From the NCBI GenBank assembly GCA_041678005.1, contig JBAYOW010000070.1, positions 1-7,684 on the forward strand: 7,684 nt of DNA, in the 5' to 3' direction. This DNA is from Sulfurivermis sp041678005. Lineage in GTDB: Bacteria; Pseudomonadota; Gammaproteobacteria; Thiohalomonadales; Thiohalomonadaceae. The notes beneath the pieces are model-generated. The model worked only from the letters and a program-made list of their open reading frames with translations, searched no databases and was not told the DNA's origin. The position numbers and the translations under genes were made by a program. How positions within the stretch are numbered: the first letter of the stretch is position 1; the number at the start of each line of letters is the position of its first letter. Of this stretch, positions 1 through 6,310 are shown in pieces.

Positions 1-142
1 ACGCTGAATAATTACCTGCGTTGTCAGGGCGGTGTTAAAAAACGACTCAAAATGCTCATTTACTACGTGTAAACTGCGCTTTTTCGTCGTTTTTTGCCTA
101 GCCCTGACTGCCTCGCCAACATTGTTCAGTGCTTCCTTAGCT
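1..142. repeat. Palindromic MITE-like repeat, copy A (left end cut by window)
   Basis: This is nearly identical to the repeat at 7533-7674: I count 6 differences over 142 aligned bases. It is built as nested inverted repeats: GTCAGGGC (23-30) with GCCCTGAC (101-108), AAAAAACGAC (37-46) with GTCGTTTTTT (86-95), and TTTAC (59-63) with GTAAA (69-73) around a TACGT loop. The right terminal inverted repeat ends near 123-142. The left terminus is partly missing because the window starts inside it. It has no coding capacity. The layout fits a non-autonomous miniature element, which is inference because no matching transposase is present. Just outside the right end, TTCCCTAAG (143-151) repeats the terminal sequence a second time. 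Confidence 0.85.
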
Positions 143-241
143 TCCCTAAGTCCCACTTATTAAATCGGGCAAGGCTGTTCTGAAAATCTGAGCTATTTCT
201 GCACAACATAGAAAGCCCCCATCAAACCAATGAGGTGTGCC

Positions 242-604
242 ATGGCTATAGAGCTGAAGCGTGCTTATGAGGAACCTGCTGCTACAGATGGTTATCGCGT
301 ATTGGTTGACAGGCTATGGCCGCGTGGAGTCAAACGCAAATCTGCACAATTGGATGATTGGCTGAAGGATGTAGCGCCTTCGGATGAATTGCGTCACTGG
401 TTTCATGCCAACCCGAGCGAGTGGGGCGAGTTTCGTCACCGTTATCTTGCCGAACTTAAATCTCTGCGCGAACGTTTGCGTCCATTGGCCTTAAAGGCTC
501 GGCAAGAGACTGTTACCCTGGTCTATGCTTCCAGTGATCAACAGCACAATAATGCTGTTGTTTTGCGCCAATATCTGCAAAGACTAACGGCCAACTCCAC
601 GTAA
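242..604 (+). CDS. DUF488 family protein, YeaO-like
   Basis: A 120-residue soluble protein matching the DUF488/YeaO family in length and motifs. Seen directly: GYRVLVDRLWPRGVKR at residues 17-32, DWLKDVAPS at 39-47, an aromatic/basic stretch WFHANP..W..FRHRY at 53-68, and VTLVYASSDQQHNNAVVL at 91-108, where family members have the YA..D..HNNA signature. The family has no well-established biochemical role, so no function is assigned. An in-frame ATG exists at 230, but the ATG at 242 is preferred: AGG at 233-235 lies 6 bases before it, and the protein then begins with the usual MxIxLKRxYE-type N-terminus. It stands alone between repeat copy A and dctP, on the same strand as dctP but about 160 bases upstream, so a shared operon is uncertain. 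Confidence 0.88.
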   Translation: MAIELKRAYEEPAATDGYRVLVDRLWPRGVKRKSAQLDDWLKDVAPSDELRHWFHANPSEWGEFRHRYLAELKSLRERLRPLALKARQETVTLVYASSDQQHNNAVVLRQYLQRLTANST

Positions 605-631
605 ATATAAATATTTCAGATGGCATTTTTT
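590..631 (+). terminator. Possible weak intrinsic terminator after the DUF488 gene
   Basis: GCCA (590-593) can pair with TGGC (621-624) around an inner AAATAT (603-608)/ATATTT (611-616) stem, directly followed by a run of T at 626-631. The stem is AT-rich and interrupted and its left arm overlaps the end of the gene, so termination would be weak at best. Confidence 0.28.
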
Positions 632-638
632 CTTCCTA

Positions 639-660
639 GCCCACACCACATAGTGTGGGC
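639..660. other. Perfect 8-bp hairpin upstream of dctP
   Basis: GCCCACAC (639-646) and GTGTGGGC (653-660) are perfect reverse complements around a 6-base loop. No T-run follows on either strand, so it is not a standard terminator. It sits about 105 bases before the dctP start and could be a protein-binding palindrome or an RNA leader hairpin. Its role is unknown. Confidence 0.5.
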
Positions 661-702
661 GCAATGTGCTCAAAGGGAGATCAACTATCAGGAAGTGATC
701 GT

Positions 703-724
703 AGCGGGAGTGCAGCATCCCGCT
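703..724. other. Second hairpin in the dctP leader
   Basis: AGCGGGA (703-709) pairs perfectly with TCCCGCT (718-724) around an 8-base loop, 41 bases before the dctP start. No T-run follows. With the hairpin at 639-660 it makes a structured leader of unknown function. Confidence 0.45.
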
Positions 725-765
725 CTGTAATGAAAAAACGAGTTAAGTTGCATGACGGAGGATTT

Positions 766-1781
766 ATGAGTTTGTATAAAACACTGTGCGTTGCTGTAGC
801 ATTTAGTCTCGCCACGGTGGTGACTGCTGCAAGCGCAGAAACATGGCGTTTTGGCCTCGAAGAAATCGAGGGCAGTGTCCAGGCGAAGTATGCAGAAGCG
901 TTCAAGGATCTTATAGAAGAAAAAAGTGGCGGTGACATTACCGTGCAGTTGTTGCCTATGGTAAATGGGGTTCCAGCTATTCAGCTCTTTATGACGCCAT
1001 CCAGGGCGGCGCTATCCAGATAGGCTTTGGCTCAGGTGCTTTGGGCGGAACTGTACCGGAAAGTCAGCTGCTTAGTCTGAACTTTGTTATGCCCTCAGAT
1101 CAGCTGGAAACCGTTAAAGTGCTCAACTCACCAGAGTTTATTGATAGCGAAGCATGGCAGCAATCTTTCCGCCAGCGCGGGCTGGTGCCGCTTGCTGAGC
1201 TGGCTGAAGGTTATCAGGTGTGGACCTCGAACAAGGTGATTGAGAGTCCCGCCGATATGAAGAATATTACTTTCCGGGTAATGGACAACAGTCTGTTGCG
1301 CTCTACTTATAAGGCTTATGGCGCATCATCGATTACGATTGCTTACGGTGAGCTATATAGTGCGCTGCAGCAGGGTCAGGCCGAGGGGAATATCCAGCCT
1401 GTTTTTGCACATGAGGAAATGGGTTTCTACGAAGTTCAGGAAAATATGATCTTTGCCGGGCAGGCACAATTTGTCGCCACGCTTATGGCTAATGAGGACT
1501 GGTATGAAGGGCTCTCCGCTAAGGAGAAGGGCATGCTCAAGGATACGGCCAGCGAATTGGTCCAGACAGGGCACGACATCCAGAGCAAGTTTAACGAGGA
1601 ACGTCTCGAAATCATCAAGTCGAAGAGCGATATCAATATTATTGAACTCAGCGATGAACAACGGGAGAAATTCCGTAAACTGGCCAAGCCCGTGCGTCAG
1701 ACTTTTGTCAGTGAGGTTGGCGAGCGCGGCAGACAGGCATTGGATATTTTGTTACGCGAATACGGCGAGTCCGACTCCTGA
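766..1781 (+). pseudogene. dctP: TRAP transporter solute-binding protein DctP, frameshifted
   Basis: This is a periplasmic substrate-binding protein of the TRAP (DctP) family, broken by one missing base. Part 1 (766 to about 956) encodes a signal peptide, residues 1-24 with an AASA|ETW cleavage site, then the family's usual start WRFGLEEIEGS..AKYAEAFKDLIEEKSGG. The frame then runs to a stop at 1021-1023. The continuation is in the next frame from 957 (YGKWGSS.., then GFGSGALGGTVPES..) to the stop at 1779-1781. Restoring one base at 955-957 gives about 338 residues, a normal DctP length. The family's ligand-binding arginine appears to be retained in the FRV motif (about residue 171, codon 1275-1277), followed by LLRSTYKAYGA and GELYSALQQGQAEG. 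GGAGG at 757-761 precedes the start. The ligand cannot be predicted. dctP lies on the opposite strand to dctQM and converges on them. A sequencing error, recent decay and a true null allele cannot be told apart here. Confidence 0.85.
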
Positions 1782-1803
1782 TCTAACCTGGGAGACACAG
1801 GCG

Positions 1804-1855
1804 CTAGGGAAGCGCTGAATAATTACCTAGCCAACATTGTTCAGTGCCTCCCCAG
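1804..1855. repeat. Repeat copy B, lacking the internal hairpin
   Basis: This short copy keeps both termini of the repeat seen at 1-142 and 7521-7674. The left terminus is CTAGGGAAGCGCTGAATAAT (1804-1823). The right terminus (1836-1855) is its imperfect reverse complement, matching at 16 of 20 positions. The central hairpin is absent: TAATTACCT joins almost directly to GCCAACATTGTTC. Compared with copy A, this is explained by a deletion of about 96 bases between the CCT triplets at either side of the hairpin, plus one substitution. It lies 22 bases after the dctP stop, between the convergent dctP and dctM genes. Confidence 0.75.
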
Positions 1856-1878
1856 CTTGTATCTTCTGCCCAAAGTTG

Positions 1879-1919
1879 AAGCTGGTGCCCTGGATATTTT
1901 ACGGGATGCCGGCTTTTTT
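1879..1919 (+). terminator. Probable intrinsic terminator of dctP
   Basis: AAGCTGG (1879-1885) pairs with CCGGCTT (1909-1915), including one G-U pair, and a T-run covers 1914-1919. The 23-base loop contains a further CCC/GGG pair. It is placed correctly, about 100 bases after the dctP stop and before the convergent dctM end. The left arm could instead pair with CCAGCTT (1852-1858), which overlaps the right end of repeat copy B, giving a competing fold. Confidence 0.45.
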
Positions 1920-1938
1920 GTTGCTGTTTCGTTGTTTT

Positions 1939-3222
1939 TTATTTACCAGCAAGAGAGGGTAAAAATAGCGAGATCTGGGGGAACAGAATAAGGATCAGGG
2001 TAGCCAGCAACAAGATAAAAACAAATGGTGGCGTGCCGCGAATCACATCCATATATGGACGGCGGAATACGGCAATTGCAGTAAAGATGTCGCAGCCAAA
2101 TGGTGGTGTTGCCGAACCGATGGCAGCCTGCAGGGTGACGATGACGCCAACATGAATTGGGTCAAGTCCAGTGGCCTGGATCAGAGGTTTAAAGATAGGC
2201 ACTAAAATCAGGATAACGACAATCGGATCGACAAACATACAGCCGATGAAAAAGGCAGCGGCGATCAGTAGCAGTGCGATGATTTGGCTGTCGCCAATGC
2301 GGTCAATGATGGGGTCGAGAAGTTCTTCTGGTACGCCTGCGGTACCCAGTGCTTGGGGAAACGCCGCGCCGATGGCGACTAAAATAAATACCACTGCGGT
2401 GATCATGCCGGTAGACAATGCCAGACTGCCCAAATCACGGATGGAAACCTTCCGGTAAATGACTACTTCCAGCAGTAGCGCGTAAGCCACAGCAACTGCC
2501 GATGCCTCCACCGCACTGAAAAAGCCGCCATAAATTCCACCGACAACAATGATCGGAAAACCCATGGGTAGAATAGCATTGCGTAATGCCTTAAAACGTA
2601 CTGTCCAGGATGCCTTGGGTTCTGAAGCAATGCCCTTTATACGTGCCCAAAAATAGCAGTAAATAGAAAACATCAGCATGATCAACAGGCCAGGCAAAAT
2701 TCCCGCCAGGAACAGGTCGCCGATCGAGGTTTTCATGATCACGCCATAGATAATGAAACCAATACTGGGCGGGATCAGCAGTGCGATATCACTGGCGTTG
2801 ATGATCAGTGCGAGGGCGAACGAGTCCGGATAACCCTTGGTCAGCATACGTGGCCGCATCGGCCCACCCACGGCTACGACCGTTGCCTGGGTTGAGCCGG
2901 AGACCGCCCCGAACAGGGCGCAGGAAACAGCTGTAGTGATCGGAAGCCCGCCACGAAGATGGCGAGAGAAAGAATCTACCAGGTCCAGCAGACGGTTAGC
3001 GGTATGGCCTTTGCTCAGAATGTCGGCTGCAAAAATAAACATAGGTACTGCGGCCAGCACCCAGCTGCCCACCCCGTTTATCATCCAGCTCACGGCTTGA
3101 TCCGGGCCAAAAAAAGTCATGTCCGTGAACATCATGAAGAGCGTGCCCACGGCCAGAGGCACCATCATGGGAAACCCAAGCAAGAGCAGTATGACCATGA
3201 TTAGCAACAAGATGCTCAGCAT
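1939..3222 (-). CDS. dctM: TRAP transporter large permease subunit DctM
   Basis: A 427-residue inner-membrane protein of the DctM/IT superfamily, the ion-coupled transport subunit of a tripartite (TRAP) uptake system. It would use a Na+ gradient to import a substrate, usually an organic acid, delivered by DctP. The sequence is hydrophobic throughout, with about 12 membrane segments starting at residues 2-32. Family landmarks are visible: GAVSGSTQATVVAVGG (105-120), IPPSIGFIIYGV (150-161), the GGFFSAVEASAVAVAYA stretch (232-248), DPIHVGVI (354-361) and ATPPFGCDIF (371-380). Length is typical. On the minus strand GGAGAG precedes the ATG by about 8 bases, and the gene starts 30 bases after the dctQ stop, so the two are co-transcribed. 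It appears intact. The expected partner dctP is on the other strand and frameshifted, so DctM may depend on another binding protein or be idle. Substrate unknown. Confidence 0.93.
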   Translation of the reverse strand: MLSILLLIMVILLLLGFPMMVPLAVGTLFMMFTDMTFFGPDQAVSWMINGVGSWVLAAVPMFIFAADILSKGHTANRLLDLVDSFSRHLRGGLPITTAVSCALFGAVSGSTQATVVAVGGPMRPRMLTKGYPDSFALALIINASDIALLIPPSIGFIIYGVIMKTSIGDLFLAGILPGLLIMLMFSIYCYFWARIKGIASEPKASWTVRFKALRNAILPMGFPIIVVGGIYGGFFSAVEASAVAVAYALLLEVVIYRKVSIRDLGSLALSTGMITAVVFILVAIGAAFPQALGTAGVPEELLDPIIDRIGDSQIIALLLIAAAFFIGCMFVDPIVVILILVPIFKPLIQATGLDPIHVGVIVTLQAAIGSATPPFGCDIFTAIAVFRRPYMDVIRGTPPFVFILLLATLILILFPQISLFLPSLAGK

Positions 3223-3252
3223 GCTTTTTCTCTCCGGGTCAGCTGACTGTAT

Positions 3253-3885
3253 TTATGAACCGAGTGGCCCTTGAGGCACATGGGTCTTACCGCTGTCATT
3301 TAGCGGTATGTCGGAATACTCTTCCTTTTCACGGAAAGAACGATAGATGTCGCCACTGAGCAGATTGCGAATGGTGGTCAAGATGTACTGAATGCCCGCC
3401 AGGGTGAAACCGAAGGGTAAGGCCAGATTGACGGTCCACATGGGGATATGCAAAGAAGAACTGAGGCGCCCGCGAGCATAGAGGGCGATATCGTATTGTG
3501 CTGATTTGTAAGCTAAGTAAAACATCAAAGTAGCGGTGCCAACACTGATGATAATGAGCAGGATTTTGCGCATGTGGTCGTTGAGCAGATCATAAATGGC
3601 CGACATGCGGATGTGCCGAGCGTGGCGGGCGGCATAGCCCACACCTACGAAGGTAATGATCACAATCAGCATTTCGGTGATTTCGTAGGTACCGGGAATG
3701 CCGCGGTTGAAAAGAAGGTTTCCTACCACATGGGCACTCATAATAAATGCCATCAGAAGAACGCAGCTGGCAATAATTGTGCGTTCAATCCAATCGAGCC
3801 CCTGATCGATAGAATCAAGTACCGCAAAGAAACTATTGTGTTTGTTTTGTCTCATTCTCCCGTCGGCTTTGTTCGAGTCGTTCAT
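3253..3885 (-). CDS. dctQ: TRAP transporter small permease subunit DctQ
   Basis: A 210-residue inner-membrane protein with the four membrane segments expected of DctQ, at roughly residues 36-58, 70-88, 106-127 and 147-173. The family signature between segments two and three is present as GVGYAARHARHIRMSAIYD (81-99), including the conserved RxxxHIR pattern. DctQ partners DctM in the membrane and is needed to form the transport complex. The N-terminal 20 residues and the hydrophilic tail after 178 are ordinary cytoplasmic ends. The start is supported by AAGG about 7 bases upstream on the minus strand. It is the first gene of a dctQM operon, and its promoter should lie in the 257-base divergent region shared with the gene at 4143. 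Confidence 0.92.
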   Translation of the reverse strand: MNDSNKADGRMRQNKHNSFFAVLDSIDQGLDWIERTIIASCVLLMAFIMSAHVVGNLLFNRGIPGTYEITEMLIVIITFVGVGYAARHARHIRMSAIYDLLNDHMRKILLIIISVGTATLMFYLAYKSAQYDIALYARGRLSSSLHIPMWTVNLALPFGFTLAGIQYILTTIRNLLSGDIYRSFREKEEYSDIPLNDSGKTHVPQGPLGS

Positions 3886-3952
3886 CTTTTGCCTTGTGTA
3901 ATCAGACAGATTTGCCAGTTCGTTGCTCGTGTCCGGCAGTTCGATAGCACGG

Positions 3953-3983
3953 CCTATATGTATAAATCCAAGGGTACAACCAA
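3953..3983 (-). promoter_or_regulatory. Weak promoter candidate for dctQM
   Basis: Reading the minus strand, TTGTAC (complement of 3974-3979) or TTGGTT (complement of 3978-3983) lies before an AT-rich TATACATATAGG stretch that could serve as the -10 region. Spacings are not ideal (15 or 19 bases), so this is a tentative location, about 70 bases upstream of the dctQ start. Confidence 0.25.
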
Positions 3984-4069
3984 CCGTCAGTGTTCGCCAC
4001 CAGGCATCAGGTCTCCACTGGTTTTATGCGCAAAAAACAAATGGCAAAGACATCATTTTCCGCTAAACA

Positions 4070-4097
4070 TTTACATGAATGTTCTATGTTGTAGCAT
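4070..4097 (+). promoter_or_regulatory. Sigma70-like promoter candidate for the exported-protein gene
   Basis: TTTACA (4070-4075, five of six matches to the -35 consensus) is followed after 16 bases by TAGCAT (4092-4097, four of six matches to the -10 consensus). It lies about 45 bases before the ATG at 4143. The spacer region holds AACAT (4066-4070) opposed by ATGTT (4079-4083) and a second ATGTT (4086-4090), which could form a small operator; that part is speculative. Confidence 0.4.
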
Positions 4098-4142
4098 ACT
4101 AAGCAATCAAAAAATTACATCGCTAAAACAAGGAGTGCGAGC

Positions 4143-4721
4143 ATGAATGTTGTAACCACCATACGAATTTTTTTGATAGCAATGTTGTTGTTCGCGGCGA
4201 ATAGCTATGCTGATACCCTTAGTGACCGCACCATCACCAGCTTTATTTCCAGCCTTGACGAACTAAACGCAATGGAAGATGAATTTGACACGCTGGACAT
4301 GGATCTCGAAGCCGATAATGATGACGAGCTTGCAATGCCAGACTTTGCACACGTGATCTCTGGTGGGCTGAAAGATATGAAAGGTCACTCTGACTACGAC
4401 AAGCTCGCTAAAGTTGTTAAGCGTCACGGATTCAGAAATCCGGAGCAGTGGGCGCAGACTGGGGATCGCATATTTCACGCCTGGATGGCACTGGAAATGG
4501 ACACGCAAAGTGCTGAGGTTAGTCAGGAGATGAAAAAAGCCCTGGTAGAACTTGATAACAACCCTGATATGACACCAGCTCAGAAAGAGCAGATGAAAGC
4601 AATGATGGGCGGGGTTATGTCAACCATGAAGCAGGCCATTAATGCACCAAAGGCAGATATGAACTCAGTAAGACCACATATGAACGCACTACGGGCAGTA
4701 ACTGAGAGTGAGGCTGACTAA
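4143..4721 (+). CDS. Exported acidic, methionine-rich protein of unknown function
   Basis: A 192-residue protein that I cannot assign to a named domain. Residues 1-23 form a clear Sec signal peptide (basic RIF, then hydrophobic LIAMLLFAAN, cleavage near SYA|D), so the mature protein is probably periplasmic. Residues 37-65 are strongly acidic. The middle (76-120) contains KRHGFRNPEQWAQTGDRIFHAWMALEMD, which looks like a conserved helical core. The C-terminal part (128-185) is helical and unusually rich in methionine, with eight Met between 143 and 180 and 17 in the whole protein. There is no cysteine and there are no further membrane segments. The start is well supported by AGGAG (4131-4135) 7 bases upstream. 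It is transcribed alone, divergent from dctQM, and ends at a strong hairpin. A metal-binding or chaperone-like role would be guesswork from composition alone. Confidence 0.85.
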   Translation: MNVVTTIRIFLIAMLLFAANSYADTLSDRTITSFISSLDELNAMEDEFDTLDMDLEADNDDELAMPDFAHVISGGLKDMKGHSDYDKLAKVVKRHGFRNPEQWAQTGDRIFHAWMALEMDTQSAEVSQEMKKALVELDNNPDMTPAQKEQMKAMMGGVMSTMKQAINAPKADMNSVRPHMNALRAVTESEAD

Positions 4722-4730
4722 ATAAACTAT

Positions 4731-4764
4731 ACGGCTCCCCGTGGTCGCTGTTACGGGGAGCCGT
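4731..4764 (+). terminator. Strong hairpin, likely terminator of the exported-protein gene
   Basis: ACGGCTCCCCGT (4731-4742) and ACGGGGAGCCGT (4753-4764) are perfect 12-bp inverted repeats with a 10-base loop, starting 10 bases after the stop codon. The stem is GC-rich, but only CTACATT follows, not a clean T-run, so it may be a moderate terminator or a 3' RNA stabiliser. Confidence 0.65.
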
Positions 4765-4823
4765 CTACATTAGCCAAACAGCGTATAAGGAAGAAAATGG
4801 TGCCAAAATGACTGAATACCAGG

Positions 4824-4866
4824 CAGGGGACTGGCAACAGATGAAATCTGTGCCATCCTGACCCTG
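4824..4866. other. Structured leader upstream of the Yip1-domain gene
   Basis: GGCAACAGAT (4833-4842) pairs with ATCTGTGCC (4846-4854) around a GAA loop with one bulge, and the outer CAGGG (4824-4828) pairs with CCCTG (4862-4866). The structure ends about 70 bases before the gene start. No T-run follows; its role is unknown. Confidence 0.35.
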
Positions 4867-4934
4867 TGACACCAGAGTTGCAAAGGCCGGCTCATCCCCG
4901 GTTTTTCTTCGTAAAATCAACCAAGGAGAGATTC

Positions 4935-6137
4935 ATGAAACTGATAGAGCGCGTCCAGTCAATATTGCTCAAACCCAAGGAAACCTGGCCGGTCATCGAG
5001 CAGGAAGGTGCCGAAATCAAGACCATTTACCAGGATTATCTGGTGTACCTGGCAGCCATTCCCGCCATCGCTGGATTCATCGGCATGAGCCTGGTAGGCG
5101 CAGGCGCATTCGGAGTGAGTTTTCGTGTGCCCATCATATCGGGCCTGGTGAGCATGGTGGTGAGCTATGTGCTCTTGCTAGTCATGGTGTTTGTGCTTGC
5201 GCTCATTGCCAATGCACTGGCCCCCACGTTCAAGGGCGAGAAAAACCTACTCAACGCATTCAAGCTGATTGCCTATGGTGCAACCGCGAGCATGGTCGGC
5301 GGCATCTTCAGCATAATGCCTGCCCTGTCCATTTTAGGCATACTTGCTGGCCTGTATTCCATCTACCTGATCTACACAGGCATCCCTGTGCTGATGAAAT
5401 CGCCTGCTGAAAAATCGCTGGGTTACACTGCGGTGTTAATCCTTTGTGGCGTGGTGGCCGGTATAGTGCTGGGTGCGATAAGTGCCTTCTTCACGCCGGG
5501 AGCAGGAATGGGTGGTGCGGGCGATGTGACCATGAAGGTTCCTGGCACAGAAATCACGCTGGATTCAGCAAAGATCGAAGCGGCCAGTCGCCGGATGGAA
5601 GAGGCTCAGTCCAAGGGCGACACCGAGGCTGTCGGCAAGGCTATGGGAGAGATGATGGGAGCAGATATGGGCGGCGGCAAGGGCGGACAGCCTTTTGCCC
5701 CCAAGACGCTTAGGGATTTCACGCCTGATTCCCTGGGGGATTTTACACGTACATCCATCGATGCGCGCACCGAAGACAGCTTTGGTGTGACTTTTTCAAG
5801 CGTCACGGCCGAGTATGCCCGCAACGACAGTCGACTTGAGATCAAATTACAGGACATTGGCGCTGTGCCCACCTTGTTGATGGCGATGGGAGGATGGACC
5901 AATAGCACCGTTGACCGGGAAACCCAGGATGAGGTTGAGCGCGTCTATAAGAAGGACGGCGTGTCGATCAAGGAGGAGTACCGCAAGGATGGAAGCAGCA
6001 CCAACCTTGAGTTGGTTCTTGCCAATGACGTAATGGTCAGCATCAGCGGTGTGCAGGTTGATATTGATGAAGTTCGTGAAGTGATCTCCTCGCTGGATAT
6101 CAAACGCCTGGGCAAGTTGGAGCGAAAACCTCTGTAA
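4935..6137 (+). CDS. Yip1-domain membrane protein with C-terminal soluble extension
   Basis: A 400-residue protein. Residues 1-186 match the bacterial YIP1 family: the N-terminal MKLIERVQSILLKPKETWPVIEQE signature (family form ..P..TW..I..E), followed by about five membrane segments near 36-56, 66-95, 108-128, 130-150 and 163-186. The molecular role of bacterial Yip1 proteins is not established. After a glycine-rich stretch (187-197) comes an added soluble part: an alpha-helical segment (211-240), a Gly/Lys linker (246-251), then an alternating-strand region (257-390) with KTLRDFTPDSLGDFTR and a YKKDGVSIKEEYRKDGSS turn. I do not recognise this region as a named domain. The start at 4935 has AAGGAGAG (4923-4930) at the right distance; the in-frame upstream ATG at 4866 lacks this and would add 23 unlikely residues. 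It appears monocistronic, between a hairpin-rich leader and a REP pair. Confidence 0.82.
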   Translation: MKLIERVQSILLKPKETWPVIEQEGAEIKTIYQDYLVYLAAIPAIAGFIGMSLVGAGAFGVSFRVPIISGLVSMVVSYVLLLVMVFVLALIANALAPTFKGEKNLLNAFKLIAYGATASMVGGIFSIMPALSILGILAGLYSIYLIYTGIPVLMKSPAEKSLGYTAVLILCGVVAGIVLGAISAFFTPGAGMGGAGDVTMKVPGTEITLDSAKIEAASRRMEEAQSKGDTEAVGKAMGEMMGADMGGGKGGQPFAPKTLRDFTPDSLGDFTRTSIDARTEDSFGVTFSSVTAEYARNDSRLEIKLQDIGAVPTLLMAMGGWTNSTVDRETQDEVERVYKKDGVSIKEEYRKDGSSTNLELVLANDVMVSISGVQVDIDEVREVISSLDIKRLGKLERKPL

Positions 6138-6178
6138 GCATCCTGGGCGTAGCAGGGTATTGTCCTAATTGTTTGCTC

Positions 6179-6250
6179 TCGTTCCCACGCTCCCGCGTGG
6201 GAATGCAAGCCTTGCCGGCGCACAAGGCTCCCACGCAGGAGCATGGGAAC
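6179..6250. repeat. Paired REP element (BIME-like) palindrome
   Basis: The sequence TCGTTCCCACGCTCCCGCG (from 6179) starts a REP-type unit of the GTTCCCACGCTC...GTGGGAATGC kind widespread in gammaproteobacteria. An inverted second unit occupies 6227-6250 and ends in CATGGGAAC. Between them AGCCTTG (6208-6214) pairs with CAAGGCT (6223-6229), so the whole 72 bases can form one long cruciform or RNA hairpin. It lies 42 bases after the Yip1-domain gene and 60 before chrA. REP units are typically mobilised by RAYT (TnpA_REP) proteins; none is in this window. It may also protect or end the upstream transcript. Confidence 0.85.
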
Positions 6251-6259
6251 CAGCAGAAG

Positions 6260-6288
6260 AGCTACACCTTTCAGCTCAAACGGTAGCT
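6260..6288. promoter_or_regulatory. Inverted repeat in the chrA leader
   Basis: AGCTAC (6260-6265) is repeated inversely as GTAGCT (6283-6288). An alternative pairing is CAGCT (6272-6276) with AGCTG (6285-6289). It lies just before the chrA ribosome-binding region, so it could be an operator or leader hairpin. The arms are short and chance is a real possibility. Confidence 0.25.
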
Positions 6289-6310
6289 GTCAAAAGGGCG
6301 TCGTTTTCAT

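Noticed and set aside
930..1045. Programmed -1 ribosomal frameshifting in dctP
   Set aside because: There is no X-XXY-YYZ slippery heptamer near 952-957 and no evident downstream pseudoknot. TRAP binding proteins are not known to use recoding. A simple one-base deletion or sequencing error is more likely.
1353..1818. Open frames overlapping the second part of dctP on both strands
   Set aside because: They lie across the conserved DctP sequence and have no ribosome sites or recognisable motifs.
3574..4146. 190-codon plus-strand open frame
   Set aside because: It runs antisense through dctQ, whose family motifs are clear, and its end overlaps the start of the exported-protein gene. Its translation has no family features.
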